Part shown: in pieces, positions 26,892 to 36,856 of the stretch
Layout: the number at the start of each line of letters is the position of its first letter
How positions within the stretch are numbered: the first letter of the stretch is position 1
DNA from: JAMXLO01 sp963726125
GTDB lineage: Bacteria; Pseudomonadota; Alphaproteobacteria; Acetobacterales; Acetobacteraceae
Direction: 5' to 3'
DNA length: 64,000 nucleotides
Assembly (NCBI GenBank): GCA_963726125.1
Contig: CAVSBG010000006.1
Location: 248,001-312,000 of the forward strand
Made by a program: the position numbers and the translations under genes
Notes under the pieces: model-generated
What the model was told of the DNA's origin: nothing
The model's database searches: none
The model's input: only the letters and a program-made list of their open reading frames with translations

Positions 26892-28112
26892 CTACGCCTT
26901 CACCATCGGGCACTTGCCCTCGGACAACGGCCGGAATGCCTCATCTGCTGGCGTCGTGCCGATCAGCTTATACAGATCCCACTCGCTCTTGCTCTCCGAC
27001 GGCTGCTTCACCTCGAACAGGTAAGCCGGCGTCAACTTCCTGCCGTCCTCGCGAATTTTGCCCGGCCCGAAGCAATCATCATCCGTCGGCATCGCCTTCA
27101 TCCGCGCGACCGTCGCGGCGCCATCCGCCTTCGCCGCCGCGGCGCCCATGTCGCTCACCGCCTTCAGGTAATGCAGCGTGCACGAATAGTCCCCCGCCTG
27201 CGCCATGTTGGGCCACAGCGACACCTTCGGCTGGATGCGCTTCTGGAACGCGCGCGTGCGGTCGTTGAGGTCCCAGTAGTACGTCTCGGTTAGCCGCGTC
27301 CCCGCCGCCATCTGGATGCCGATCGAGTGCATATCGGTCGTGTAGGCGACCAACGCCGCGGCCTTCATGGTCTGCGTCAGCCCGAACTCATGCGCCTGCT
27401 TGATGATGTTGATCAGATCCGAGCCAGCGCCACAGATGCCCAGGATCTTCGCCCCCGACGCCTGTGCCTTCACCAGAAAGGCCGAGAAATCCGTGGTCTC
27501 CGGGAACGGATATACCTGCGCTCCCAACACCTTGCCGCCTTCCGCCTCGACAAAGTGCGTCGCGTCGCGCTGCGTCGCCACACCGAATGCGTAGTTGGGC
27601 GTTATGAAATACCAGGTATCGCCGCCCGCCTTCACCATCGCGCCACCGGTCGACTTCGCCTCCATATACGTGTCGAACACCCAATGGATCGAATTCGGCG
27701 TGCATGCGCTACCCGTGACATCGGAGCTTGCAGTGCTGGTCGGGATCAGCACCTTGTTCTTCTCCTTGCAGACCCCGGCCAACGCCAACGCGCACGATGT
27801 CGCCGCCACATCGATGATGATGTCGACACCCCGTTGATCGAACCATTCGCGCGCCAACGACACCGCAACATCCGGCTTGTTCTGATGATCGGCTGACAGC
27901 ACATCCACGTCGAACGGCCCCGCCGCAAATTCCTGCACTGCCTGCTTTGCGCACGCCACGCCGGTAGGCCCATTCACATCCCGATACGGCCCCGACATGT
28001 CATTCATCACGCCGATACGAATGACCGGCTTGGCCTGCGCACGGGACCCGTGCCACGGCACGACAGACGCGGCAGCAGTGGTCGTCAGCAGCGAGCGGCG
28101 AGACAACAGCAT
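26892..28112 (-). CDS. ABC transporter substrate-binding protein, branched-chain amino acid type
   Basis: A 406-residue type I periplasmic binding protein (LivJ/Leu-binding family). The ATG at 28112 (MLLSRRSLLTTT) has AAGGA 8 bases upstream. The export signal has twin Arg (SRRSLL), suggesting Tat export, with cleavage near SRAQA. Landmarks: IRIGVMNDMSGPYRDVNGP, ITPNYAFGVATQRDA, VYPFPETTDFSAFLVKAQAS. No permease or ATPase genes are adjacent, so it is an orphan binding protein that must share a transporter encoded elsewhere or act as a sensor. Likely ligands are amides or aromatic/aliphatic acids. Confidence 0.9.
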   Translation of the reverse strand: MLLSRRSLLTTTAAASVVPWHGSRAQAKPVIRIGVMNDMSGPYRDVNGPTGVACAKQAVQEFAAGPFDVDVLSADHQNKPDVAVSLAREWFDQRGVDIIIDVAATSCALALAGVCKEKNKVLIPTSTASSDVTGSACTPNSIHWVFDTYMEAKSTGGAMVKAGGDTWYFITPNYAFGVATQRDATHFVEAEGGKVLGAQVYPFPETTDFSAFLVKAQASGAKILGICGAGSDLINIIKQAHEFGLTQTMKAAALVAYTTDMHSIGIQMAAGTRLTETYYWDLNDRTRAFQKRIQPKVSLWPNMAQAGDYSCTLHYLKAVSDMGAAAAKADGAATVARMKAMPTDDDCFGPGKIREDGRKLTPAYLFEVKQPSESKSEWDLYKLIGTTPADEAFRPLSEGKCPMVKA

Positions 28113-28272
28113 GGACGTTTCCTTTCGTTTGTAATGGCACGATATCGGAAAAGTCCGCGCGAACCAAACCGGCACCGTCACCTTTGACCGAGGGATTTTC
28201 GCCACACGGCACCGCAGCGAAACCGCTGGACCCGATCTCGCGTCCGTTTCACAGTCGCGTCCGGAGGTCACC

Positions 28273-28878
28273 ATGCTTACGCTTTACGACTATCTCGACT
28301 CCGGGAATGGCTACAAAGTCCGCCTGCTGCTTTCCTTGCTCGGCGTGCCGTACGACCGCATCGAACTCGACATCGATAAAGGCGAGACCCGCACTGCGGA
28401 ATTCCTCGCGAGGAACCCCAATGGCCGCGTCCCCACGTTGCAACTGGACGACGGCACGCATCTGGCAGAATCCAATGCCATCCTGTGGTACCTGGCCGAC
28501 CCGTCCCCTTACCTTCCGGACGACCGCCTGCAACGCGCACAGGTCCTGCAATGGATGTTCTTCGAGCAGTACAGCCACGAACCCTATGTCGCCACGCCGC
28601 GCTACATCATCCGCCACCTCGGCCGAGATCATCCCCGCGCCGCCGAGCTGCCCGATCGCATCGCCCGGGGCCACCAGGCATTGGGCGTGATGGAAGCCCA
28701 CCTCGCCGCGCATCCCTTCTTCGTCGCGCACCGCTTCAGCATCGCCGACATCGCGCTCTACGCGTACACTCATGTCGCGCATGAGTTGGATATCGACCTC
28801 ACGCCCTATCCGCAGATCCGAGCCTGGCTTAGCCGCGTCGCCAGTCAGTCCGGCCACATCCACATGACCTCGGCCTGA
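28273..28878 (+). CDS. glutathione S-transferase family protein
   Basis: A 201-residue GST. Thioredoxin-like N-domain residues 1-75 (LTLYDYLDSGNGYKVRLLLSL; the cis-Pro in NGRVPTL; the ESNAI glutathione gamma-Glu site). All-alpha C-domain about 85-195 (FSIADIALYAYTHVA). GGAGG lies 5 bases before the ATG. Divergent from the ABC binding protein and convergent with the DHA2 exporter. Substrate unknown. Confidence 0.9.
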   Translation: MLTLYDYLDSGNGYKVRLLLSLLGVPYDRIELDIDKGETRTAEFLARNPNGRVPTLQLDDGTHLAESNAILWYLADPSPYLPDDRLQRAQVLQWMFFEQYSHEPYVATPRYIIRHLGRDHPRAAELPDRIARGHQALGVMEAHLAAHPFFVAHRFSIADIALYAYTHVAHELDIDLTPYPQIRAWLSRVASQSGHIHMTSA

Positions 28879-28888
28879 CGCCGCGCCA

Positions 28889-30421
28889 TCAATCTCCCGC
28901 CGCCGGCGCGACGACCGGCCGCTGCTCATGTTTGCGCATCACCAGCAGCAACAGCAGCGGCGGCACCACCACGAACGTCATCATGCGAAAGTCGTTGTTG
29001 AATGCGATGATCTGCGCCTGGTGATTGATCATCTGATCCAGCATCGCCGCACCATGCCGCGTTGTAGGATCCAGCATCCGAGACACGCCATCCCCAGCCT
29101 GCAGCACGCGATCGAAGGGCGTGATGCCCGACGCGATGTCGGCGTGAGAAACCTGCGTGTTCCGCACCAGCATCAGCGAGGTGACCGACACGCCGACCGC
29201 CTGCCCGATGTTGCGGCTCAGCGACTGCAACGATGTGGCATAGCCTCGCAATGCAGGAGGCAGCGTGGTGAATGCCATCACGGTCATCGGATTGAACACG
29301 AACCCGATACCGAAGCCCTGCATGACGAATGTCGCGACCATCCGCCCCTGCGAGACATCCGGCGTCCAGTAGCTCATCGAGTAGAGCGCGAATCCCAGCG
29401 TCAGCAGGCCGCATGCCATCAGCTTGCGGTGATCGACCAGATTGGACAGCCGGCTTGCCAACTGCATGCCGATGATCGTGCCGATCCCGCGCGGCGCCAT
29501 CGACAATCCGGCGGTCTCCACTGGGTATCCGGCCAAGCTTTCCAGATATGGCGCCATCAACGCGGAGCTCGCAAGCATCACCGTCGCAGTGCAGAATACC
29601 ATCGACACGCCGCAGACAAAGTTGCGGTCCTTGAACAATCCCGGCGGCAGAAACGGTCGCTCCGCGGTGAACATGTGCACCACGAACAGGTACAGCCCCA
29701 GCCCCGCCAGCACCGCCTCGACGATGATCTCGCGCGAGGAGAACCAGTCCAGCGTCGATCCGCGGTCCAGCATCAACTGCAACGCGCCCACGCCCATCGC
29801 CAGCACGGCAAACCCCGTCCAGTCGAAGCGCAATTCCGTCCGAGGCGCCGCCTTGGGCAGGAACACCAGCAGCCCGATCACCGCCAGCACGCCGAATGGC
29901 ACGTTCACGTAGAACACGTAGCGCCAGTTGTACATCTCGGTCAGGTAGCCACCCAGCGTCGGCCCGGTGATCGGCCCGACCATCACACCCATGCCGAAGA
30001 TCGCCATCGCCTGCGCGCGCCGCTCGAACGGATAGATGTCCAGCATCGTCGCCTGGCTCAGCGGCACCAGCGCTGCGCCGCACATGCCCTGCAGGAAGCG
30101 GAAGGCCACCATCTGCTGCAACGTGTCCGCCATGCCGCACAGCATCGAGGCGACGACGAACCCGCTCATGCACGCCACGTGCAGGTTCTTGCGTCCGAAC
30201 CGCACCGCCATCCAGCCGACCGGCGCGGTCATGATCGCTGCGGCGATGACGTAGGAGGTCAGCACCCAGGTGATCTCCTCGGCGCTGGTGGACAGCGTGC
30301 CCTGCATATACGGCAGCGACACATTGGCGATCGAGGCGTCCAGCGACTGCATCAGGTTGCCCATCATCACGCATAGCGTGATCAGCGCGCGGTTGGGCAC
30401 CTTCTGGGTCGTGCCGGACAT
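28889..30421 (-). CDS. DHA2 family MFS multidrug exporter (EmrB/QacA type)
   Basis: A 510-residue protein with 14 predicted transmembrane helices. Signatures: SLDASIANVSLPYMQG in TM1 (motif D1), WVLTSYVIAAAIMTAP, the loop RFGRKN, and motif C GPTLGGYLTE. It uses the proton gradient to expel drugs or metabolites. EmrB partners usually need an EmrA adaptor and a TolC-like channel; neither is adjacent, though a frameshifted NodT gene lies at 20.9-22.5 kb. Confidence 0.92.
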   Translation of the reverse strand: MSGTTQKVPNRALITLCVMMGNLMQSLDASIANVSLPYMQGTLSTSAEEITWVLTSYVIAAAIMTAPVGWMAVRFGRKNLHVACMSGFVVASMLCGMADTLQQMVAFRFLQGMCGAALVPLSQATMLDIYPFERRAQAMAIFGMGVMVGPITGPTLGGYLTEMYNWRYVFYVNVPFGVLAVIGLLVFLPKAAPRTELRFDWTGFAVLAMGVGALQLMLDRGSTLDWFSSREIIVEAVLAGLGLYLFVVHMFTAERPFLPPGLFKDRNFVCGVSMVFCTATVMLASSALMAPYLESLAGYPVETAGLSMAPRGIGTIIGMQLASRLSNLVDHRKLMACGLLTLGFALYSMSYWTPDVSQGRMVATFVMQGFGIGFVFNPMTVMAFTTLPPALRGYATSLQSLSRNIGQAVGVSVTSLMLVRNTQVSHADIASGITPFDRVLQAGDGVSRMLDPTTRHGAAMLDQMINHQAQIIAFNNDFRMMTFVVVPPLLLLLVMRKHEQRPVVAPAAGD

Positions 30422-30496
30422 TCTCCTCCTCGATCCGCCCCTTCGATGCGGCGGTGATTTGCCAAATCTTGCTCGCTCGCCGCGGTCTGCGCCAGA

Positions 30497-31926
30497 GTGG
30501 CCGCACCGCAGGAGGAACCGTCCCCATGGGCATCACCAGCAGAACTCGCGCAGTTCACCGCCGCCATCCGCCTCGACCGCCTGCCGCCCGACGTGGTGAA
30601 GCGTGCGCGCTTCCTGGTGCTGGACCTGGTCGGCAACATCGTCCGCGCGCGGCATGACGCGGAGAGCACGCCGTCCTTCCTCGCCGCGATGCGCGCCATG
30701 GGCATGGCCGCCGGCAATTCCGGCGTGTTCGGCGACGCCGCGCGCTACACGCCCGCCGGCGCCGCATTCCTGAACGGCGCGTCTGGCGCATTCGCTCGAC
30801 TTCGACGACACCCACGCCGCCGGCTCGCTGCATCCCGGCGCGCCGGTGATCCCCGCCGCGCTCGCGGCCGGCGAGATGGTGGGCGCCTCCGGCGCCGACG
30901 TGCTGGCCGCCATCGTCGCGGGCTACGAGATGACCTGCCGCATCGCCCTCGCGCTGCCCGCCGGCGAGCACTACGACCGCGGCTTCCACCCCACCGCCAC
31001 CTGCGGCGCGTTCGGCGCGGCGGCGGCGGCGGCCCGCGTCTTCGGCCTGACCGCCGAGCAGGTCGAGGGCGCGCTCGGCACCGTGCTCAGCCAATGCGCC
31101 GGCAGCCTGCAGTTCCTGGTCAACGGCGCCTGGACCAAGCGCTTCCAGGTCGGCTGGGCCGCGACCAACGGCCTGATGGCCGCCACGCTGGTGCGCGAGG
31201 GCTTCAAGGGCGCCACCGAGGCGCTGGAAGGCCGCCACGGCTTCCTGCACGCCTACGCGCCCAATCCAAACCCGGCGCGCGCGGTGCAGGACCTCGGCAG
31301 CGTGTTCGAGCTGATGCACACGGCGGTGAAGCCGTATCCGTCCTGCCGCTACGGCCACGCCGGCATCGACGCCGCGCTCGCGCTGCGCGCCGCCAACGAC
31401 ATCAAGCCCACCGAGATCACCGCGATCACGCTCGGCCTGCCGCGCGCCGGCATGACCCTGATCGGCACGCCGCCCGAGAAGAAGGCCAACCCGCAGAACG
31501 TGGTGGACGGCCAGTTCAGCGGCCCGTTCGTGATCTCCGCCGCGCTGGCGACCGGCGCGATGGGCTGGGACAGCTACGGCCTGCTCGGCGACGCGACGGT
31601 GCGCGGCCTGCTGCCGAAGGTCACCTGCGAGTTCGACCCGGAGATCGAGGCGGAATTCCCCGCCAACATGTCCGGCAAGCTCACCATCGCCGCGCGCGGC
31701 CAGAGCTTCACCCAGAAGGTCGTGGTGCCGAAGGGCGAGCCGTCCAACTTCCTCACCGAGGCGGAGCTGCGCGCCAAATTCGCCGGCCTGACCGAAGCGG
31801 TGCTCGGCGCCGAGCGTGCCGCGCAAACTGGCCGACGCGGTGCTGGCGATCGATACCACCATGGATGTCGCCAGCCTGATGCGCCTGGCATCACCGCTGA
31901 TGCCGGCGCGGCTGGCGGGAGAGTAG
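30497..31926 (+). pseudogene. MmgE/PrpD family gene with at least two frameshifts
   Basis: A 2-methylcitrate dehydratase/iminodisuccinate epimerase-like (MmgE/PrpD) gene. It opens as PAELAQFTAAIRLDRLPPDV. Near 30784 similarity shifts to the next frame (HSLDFDDTHAAGSLHPGAPV, the family core). It then runs through RGFHPTATCGAFGAAAAAAR and HTAVKPYPSCRYGHAGIDAA. Near 31832 it shifts again to KLADAVLAIDTTMD and ends LMPARLAGE with TAG at 31926. Both breaks look like one extra base. The best ribosome site (AGGAGGA) precedes an ATG at 30525 in a third frame, so another indel near 30537 is possible. Restored length is about 470 residues. Confidence 0.82.
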
Positions 31927-32852
31927 GACGCGCGCCTGGTGGCGGCGTTTGAGGGGAGCCATGCCGGCTTGAACCGTCAGCCGCATTCGCGAACAACCTG
32001 GCCGCCCTGATATCTCAACAAGCGGGACTGCCTGCTTGGCCGCGTCATCATTTCGGTACTGGATGGAATTTCATTCTGTTCGACGCGGTCCCCCGCGGCG
32101 AGGCACGCCATTTCGCGCAAATCGCCGCGCCCCTGTAATCGGTGGAGATTCCGGTGAGGGGTCACGCGAAATGATAGGCCAGCCATCAACACGCCGCACC
32201 ATGCTACAGCGCGCCGAGCGTTGGTGGCGGAGCCAGGCTATCGCGTCCTGTGCCATGGTGCTTCTGCTGCCGGTGTCGGCGCTCGGTGCCGAATGCCCGA
32301 GCATTGCGTACCGGGTCGATTGTGTCAGTCCCGTCCATGCGGCATCGACGAGCATACGAGCCCGGATCGCGAGGCCCGTCTCGACGCACCGCGTTGCCTG
32401 TGTCCGGAGCAGCCATCACACCGGCTGCGCTGTTCAGCACGCCAGCGCGGTCGTCGTGCGCCACCCTTGAACGGCCAAATGCACTCTGCCAACGCGAGGG
32501 CTTCTGCCAGTTCTCATTGATGATGACCCATAGCAAAACCAGCGAGCCTGTACTCGGCGTTGCCGGCAACAGAGAAAACAGCAAAGAATCTTCGACCACA
32601 GATGCACGCAAATAATGCGGCTCCAGGGAAGCGCGGCTTGCCCGCTTTGAAACATTGCGTCCGGGACCATCTGCGTCCATCTGCGTGCATCCGTGATTGA
32701 AAATCCTTACTTGGCTCGCTGTCCAACTGCCAATGTGTTGTGCCGAATGTCATCGCCGGACCACGCCCTGACCATACAAGTGGGAAGATGAGTCGCGCTC
32801 AGTGAGTGTTGGTATTAGAGATTCTCGCATTCCAACGGGGGTCGAGTGTCCA
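31927..32852. other. 926-bp intergenic stretch
   Basis: Contains repeat copy A (32507-32721). Upstream of it, a frame from 32171 to 32470 starts with a signal-peptide-like stretch (SQAIASCAMVLLLPVSALGA) but then becomes Ser/Arg/His-rich without recognisable domain, so it may be the broken start of a secreted protein gene. Nothing else is supported. Confidence 0.4.
32507..32721 (+). repeat. about 215-bp dispersed repeat, copy A
   Basis: This stretch matches the reverse complement of 55818-56042 over its whole length with scattered changes. Shared landmarks in order: CTCATTGATG.TGACCCATAG, ACCAGCGAGCCT, GCGTTGCCGGC, CCACAGATGCACGCA, TTGCCCGCTTTGAAACATTG, and GTGCATCCGTG.TTG.AA. Within it, the ends CCACAGATG/CATCCGTGATTG form an imperfect palindrome around a GC-rich centre. 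Not protein-coding. Intergenic in both places. Confidence 0.8.
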
Positions 32853-34775
32853 CTAACGACCGACACACACCGTTGCACTTGAAAACCTCGTGCAGCCCGA
32901 ACGCTGCGACAGGTCCGCCCGAAGCTGCGCTTCCATCGGTGTGTCGTTGAGAACGATCGTCATCCTTCCAGGCGTGTCGAGTTGTGCCTGTGCCTCATCA
33001 CGTTCCCGATCACACCGGCCACGCAACGCTTCAATGTCCTGTGCCGTCATCCGCGAGTTCCGCACCGAGTTGGTCGGTCGGACAAAACGCGACACCAGCA
33101 CCTCCAGATCAGTGAGGTGGGCGATCGCCACGTCACGCGCGTCGGTATCGAGCGGCTCTGCATACGCGCAGAGATAAGTCGGCACGAACGTCACGCGATC
33201 GGCTTTGGCCATATCGGAGAGCAGGACAGGCTCCTCAGGCAGCGATTGTGGTTCGGCATCGGCATAATAACGCATGGCTCGCCACATCGGCATCGTGTCG
33301 AAGACTTGCAGCACCAGTGCCACGACCAGCAATGACATGGCGATCCTCGGCGGATAGGCTCGCCACACTCCCGCGATCGCCAGCAGGCTGGTCAGATAGA
33401 CAACTGGCCACACGAAGCGTGCCGACGCCTGGAAGTTGCTGAGGATCAGTGGGATGGCCAGGGGTCGCACGGCAAGCACGACGGCCACAACGAGCAGCAC
33501 CAGACCGATGAAGCGCAGGAAGCGCAGCTTGCGCCATTGCCAAGCCCGGATGGCGACCAGCGCCGCGAACCCGAACAGCAGCGCCCCGTAGGCAACGATG
33601 CGCAGATAATCGATCGTATCAAGCGAGGCGATCAGCGTGTGCAGCGTCCCGCCGTGCGCGACACCAAAGAGCACAGCTTGACGGACACGCTCAGGTCCCA
33701 TGCCGAGTACCAGCAGCGGTCCGATGCGTACGACATAGGTCACGGCGAAGATGATCAGCAGACCGCAGATCACCAGGCTCGGTAGATGCGCTCGTGCCAG
33801 GCTGCCGAGTTGGCGCCACCACCCGACCAGCGCAGCGATCAGCAGCACGAAGATCCCGGCGCCGAGCCAGGCGAAGTCTTCCCCGGGACGATCTCGCGGC
33901 AGTTCCGCGATCCCAAAAATACCACTGGGGGCGGGAAAGAATGGCGCGGCCAAATCTAATGCCCATTGGCCATAGGGCTTCATCGGGATCGGGCCGAGAT
34001 CGAAATAGCCGCACGCCCACATGACCGCACCAATCACCAGCGCCATGATCGCGAGTTGCGCGAGCACGGCGGGTATTGTCAACCGCTCGGTCCATAGTCC
34101 TTGCAGCAGGCTGGCCAACATGACCGCGAACAGCATCGCGAACAGGTAAATGTGCACCAGCAGTGCCACGAGAAGCAGAGGCAGGTAGTAGACCAGAGTC
34201 ACGCGATGGGAGGTCTCGCGGGCCAAATGCAGGTGCAGTGCCAGGGCAAGCAGCAATAGGAAATGCGCGCAGAGGGCCGCATGGGCGAACCGGAACAGCA
34301 GGATCGGCGTAAATACCGCGATCAAGCCACCAAGTACCAACGCCGCGACATGCCGAACGCCAAGGACGTAGAGGGCGATCGCACAGGCCGGACCCTGCAA
34401 CAGGTAGCAAAGGCCGATCCACATCGGGAGATATGGTCGAGCGTAGCCGTACCAGTTACGCAACAGCTTCGCCGCCAGCGCCGCAATCGGAATGCTGTCG
34501 GTCATGCCGATGTTCGTTCCCGGCGGTGTACCAAGGTCGGGAACGATCAGGAGGGGCCAGCGCCAGGCGTCAGCGATAAAATACCGCCCGCCGATGGTGT
34601 GTTGGGCATAGTCCAGGATTGGATACCGCCAGAAGGCCGCGGAACCGTCGAGGAAGCCAAGCGGAAAGCTAACCACCGCCAGGATGGCGACCACCATCAC
34701 CAGGATGATGCATGCGATAAGCAGGCAAGTAGGATCGGACACCTCCGGGCCCGGGGGGGTTCGGGTTGACGACAT
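32853..34775 (-). CDS. large polytopic membrane protein, DUF6311/GT-C-like
   Basis: A 640-residue protein; the ATG at 34775 (MSSTRTPPG) follows AAGGAG closely. About twelve to thirteen transmembrane helices. The first periplasmic loop after TM1 has FPLGFLDGSAAFWRYPILD, HTIGGRYFIADAWRWPLL and NIGMTDSIPIAALAAK, a pattern I associate with DUF6311 family membrane proteins, which resemble GT-C polyprenol-sugar glycosyltransferases. A soluble C-terminal domain follows residue about 530, ending with two Cys. Likely in surface glycan assembly; this is inference. Confidence 0.7.
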   Translation of the reverse strand: MSSTRTPPGPEVSDPTCLLIACIILVMVVAILAVVSFPLGFLDGSAAFWRYPILDYAQHTIGGRYFIADAWRWPLLIVPDLGTPPGTNIGMTDSIPIAALAAKLLRNWYGYARPYLPMWIGLCYLLQGPACAIALYVLGVRHVAALVLGGLIAVFTPILLFRFAHAALCAHFLLLLALALHLHLARETSHRVTLVYYLPLLLVALLVHIYLFAMLFAVMLASLLQGLWTERLTIPAVLAQLAIMALVIGAVMWACGYFDLGPIPMKPYGQWALDLAAPFFPAPSGIFGIAELPRDRPGEDFAWLGAGIFVLLIAALVGWWRQLGSLARAHLPSLVICGLLIIFAVTYVVRIGPLLVLGMGPERVRQAVLFGVAHGGTLHTLIASLDTIDYLRIVAYGALLFGFAALVAIRAWQWRKLRFLRFIGLVLLVVAVVLAVRPLAIPLILSNFQASARFVWPVVYLTSLLAIAGVWRAYPPRIAMSLLVVALVLQVFDTMPMWRAMRYYADAEPQSLPEEPVLLSDMAKADRVTFVPTYLCAYAEPLDTDARDVAIAHLTDLEVLVSRFVRPTNSVRNSRMTAQDIEALRGRCDRERDEAQAQLDTPGRMTIVLNDTPMEAQLRADLSQRSGCTRFSSATVCVGR

Positions 34776-35335
34776 GGCGCTCCTTGTCTCCCCCGCGCTT
34801 ACTACGAAACGGCCCCGCCTGTCTTCCAGGGCAGGCCCACTTCCATAACGGTCATCGCCATCCCGACGGAGCCGCCGCAGCATTTCCTTGAGCAAACAAC
34901 CACTACGGGGCATTCAGGGCAATCGGGTGAACAGGCAGGAAGGAGGGTTCCGCACGAGGTCTCGGAGATTAAAGCCACCAAGGCCACTGAGAAACAAAAT
35001 GTGGCGCTCGCGCGAAGCGGTATGAACCTCTTCGGTGGCCTCCCGTGGCTTTGCCTTCTCGGTGACCTCTGTGCGGACCCGTCCTTGCTGTACTGCCAGT
35101 TCACCCGATTGCCCTGACGGAGCATTGCTCGGTAGAACGCAGATAACTAACGAAATCCCAGCACCCGTCGAAGGGCTCATGTAATTGGATCCTGACGCTG
35201 CCGCGCGCTGGCTAGACCGTGCATCATCGGCGACGCCACATCGCATTCGGGCCGCAGGCCGGCGAACCACCGGTGCGCCAGATGTCCGCGCCCCGACGGC
35301 TGGCATGGCTCGAAGACCGATGCTACAGCCCGCGC
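34776..35335. other. 560-bp intergenic stretch with palindromic element
   Basis: Lies between the divergent DUF6311-like and LDH2 genes. The central 200 bp is the palindromic element described next. No gene seen. Confidence 0.5.
34914..35116. repeat. about 200-bp imperfect palindromic element
   Basis: The outer ends are inverted copies: CAGGGCAATCGGGTGAAC at 34917-34934 and its reverse complement at 35094-35111. Inward, the arms keep pairing with mismatches (TCCGCAC.GAGGTC, AAAGCCAC, GAGGCCAC), closing on a centre near 35000-35020 (GCTCGCGCGAAGC). The layout is that of a long hairpin or a MITE-like element without a transposase. No coding potential. Confidence 0.6.
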
Positions 35336-36403
35336 ATGCCGACATTTACCCGCCAATCCTTGTACGCCCTGACCCACCTCATCGCGACCCGCATGGGAAG
35401 CACCCCAGAGGAAGCCGACGAGGTAGCGGACCACCTGGTGCGGGCCAATCTCGCCGGCCACGACAGTCACGGCGTTGGCATGCTGCCGGCTTACGTGCGG
35501 TTGCTGCAGGACGGGCTGCTGGTCCCAAACCAAACGCCCGACACAGTGCTGGACGCTGGCGCATTGCTGGTGATCGACGCGCGCCGCGGCTTTGGCCAGC
35601 GCATGACCGCCAATGCGGTGCGGCGCGCCATTGTCCGGGCGAAGGAGCTGGGGGCGTGCGTGCTGGCACTGCGTAACGCCTCCCATGTTGGGCGTATCGG
35701 CACGTACGGCGAACTCGCGGCGCACTCTGGCTGCGCGTTCACAGCGTTCGTCAACGTGGCAGATCACCGCGACGTGCAGGCACCGTGGGCATGCGCGGAA
35801 CCCCGATTGGGAACCAATCCGTTCTGCACCGCGGTGCCGGGACCGGACGGAGCGGCGCTGCTGCTCGACATGGCGACAACGACGATCGCAGCCGGCAAGG
35901 CGCGCGTGGCGTTCAACAAGGGTGTGCCTGTGCCTGATGACTGTCTGATCGATGACCAGGGCGCCCCGACCAACGATCCGGCTGGGTTCATCCGTGACCA
36001 TACCGGGGCGCTGCGTTCGTTCGGGCGGCACAAGGGGTCCGGACTGGCGGTGATGTGCGAGATCATGGCCGGCGCCATTGGCGGCGGGCAGCGCGTAGAC
36101 CAACCGGTGAAGGGCGGCATCCTGAACTCAATGCTGGCGATCGTGATCGACCTGGAGAAACTGGGTGATCCTACGGCGATCGGAGCCGACGTCGAGGCAG
36201 TCAAGGCGCATATCCGGACATCGCGAGTCGCGCCTGGGTTCGACGAGGTGCTGTTACCGGGCGAGCCTGAACGGCGCGCCGCCGCCGAGCGGTCGGCGAC
36301 GGGGATCCCGGTGGATGCGACTACCTGGCACGATATCCGTGAGGCAGCCGGGAAGCTCGGCATCACCGAAGCGGAGATCGAGCGGGCGATCGGGGCGAAC
36401 TGA
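35336..36403 (+). CDS. LDH2/malate/ureidoglycolate dehydrogenase family oxidoreductase
   Basis: A 355-residue NAD(P)-dependent dehydrogenase of the LDH2 fold (not classical Rossmann). Conserved: LAGHDSHGVGML around 40-51, NASHVGRIGTYGE with the catalytic His around 118-130, FGRHKGSGLAVMCEIMAG around 233-250. It would oxidise a 2-hydroxy acid (malate, lactate, ureidoglycolate, sulfolactate). The ATG at 35336 is chosen by homology; no strong ribosome site is seen. Confidence 0.9.
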   Translation: MPTFTRQSLYALTHLIATRMGSTPEEADEVADHLVRANLAGHDSHGVGMLPAYVRLLQDGLLVPNQTPDTVLDAGALLVIDARRGFGQRMTANAVRRAIVRAKELGACVLALRNASHVGRIGTYGELAAHSGCAFTAFVNVADHRDVQAPWACAEPRLGTNPFCTAVPGPDGAALLLDMATTTIAAGKARVAFNKGVPVPDDCLIDDQGAPTNDPAGFIRDHTGALRSFGRHKGSGLAVMCEIMAGAIGGGQRVDQPVKGGILNSMLAIVIDLEKLGDPTAIGADVEAVKAHIRTSRVAPGFDEVLLPGEPERRAAAERSATGIPVDATTWHDIREAAGKLGITEAEIERAIGAN

Positions 36404-36528
36404 TCTGTCGTTGGCTGAATTGTGCTGATGCAGGACGGCGAGGCGCCGGTCAGGAAACCGGGGCCGACATCGATTCGAAGGCTTTTTGCTCCCCGGCCAC
36501 CCCGTGGTATTTGCCGGAACTGGCGACC

Positions 36529-36616
36529 GGATGGGTGGCCGAGTGGTTTAAGGCAGCGGTCTTGAAAACCGCCAACCCGCAAGGGTTCGTGGGTTCGAAT
36601 CCCACCCCATCCGCCA
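36529..36616 (+). tRNA. tRNA-Ser (TGA)
   Basis: An 88-nt class II tRNA with encoded CCA. The acceptor GGATGGG pairs with CCCATCC. The anticodon loop CTTGAAA gives TGA, reading UCA. Long variable arm (AACCCGCAAGGGTT) present. Confidence 0.97.
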
Positions 36617-36856
36617 GCGCGCAAGTAATTCATTGAAAATATCCAATAACGGCGTCCTTGGAGTTGTGGAGCCAATAACCCAGCTCCGCAGCGTCGATAG
36701 CACTCCGCAGTGAGGCCACAGGCATCATCTGATTGCGCGGAAACCGAGGCGGAGCGCCAGCTCCCGGACAGGTCACGTCGGCGACGTGCCAAACGATGGG
36801 CTGGTCGGTGCCTGTCTGCTCGAACAGAGCGATGAATGGCGAAGAGACGATGCGTA

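Noticed and set aside
28928..30376. 482-codon frame antisense to the DHA2 exporter
   Set aside because: His/Arg/Gln-rich shadow typical of GC-rich antisense frames; the exporter on the other strand has clear family motifs.
32036..32470. Secreted protein gene in the 32.0-32.5 kb gap
   Set aside because: Only a signal-peptide-like start is seen; the remainder lacks coding features and runs into the repeat.
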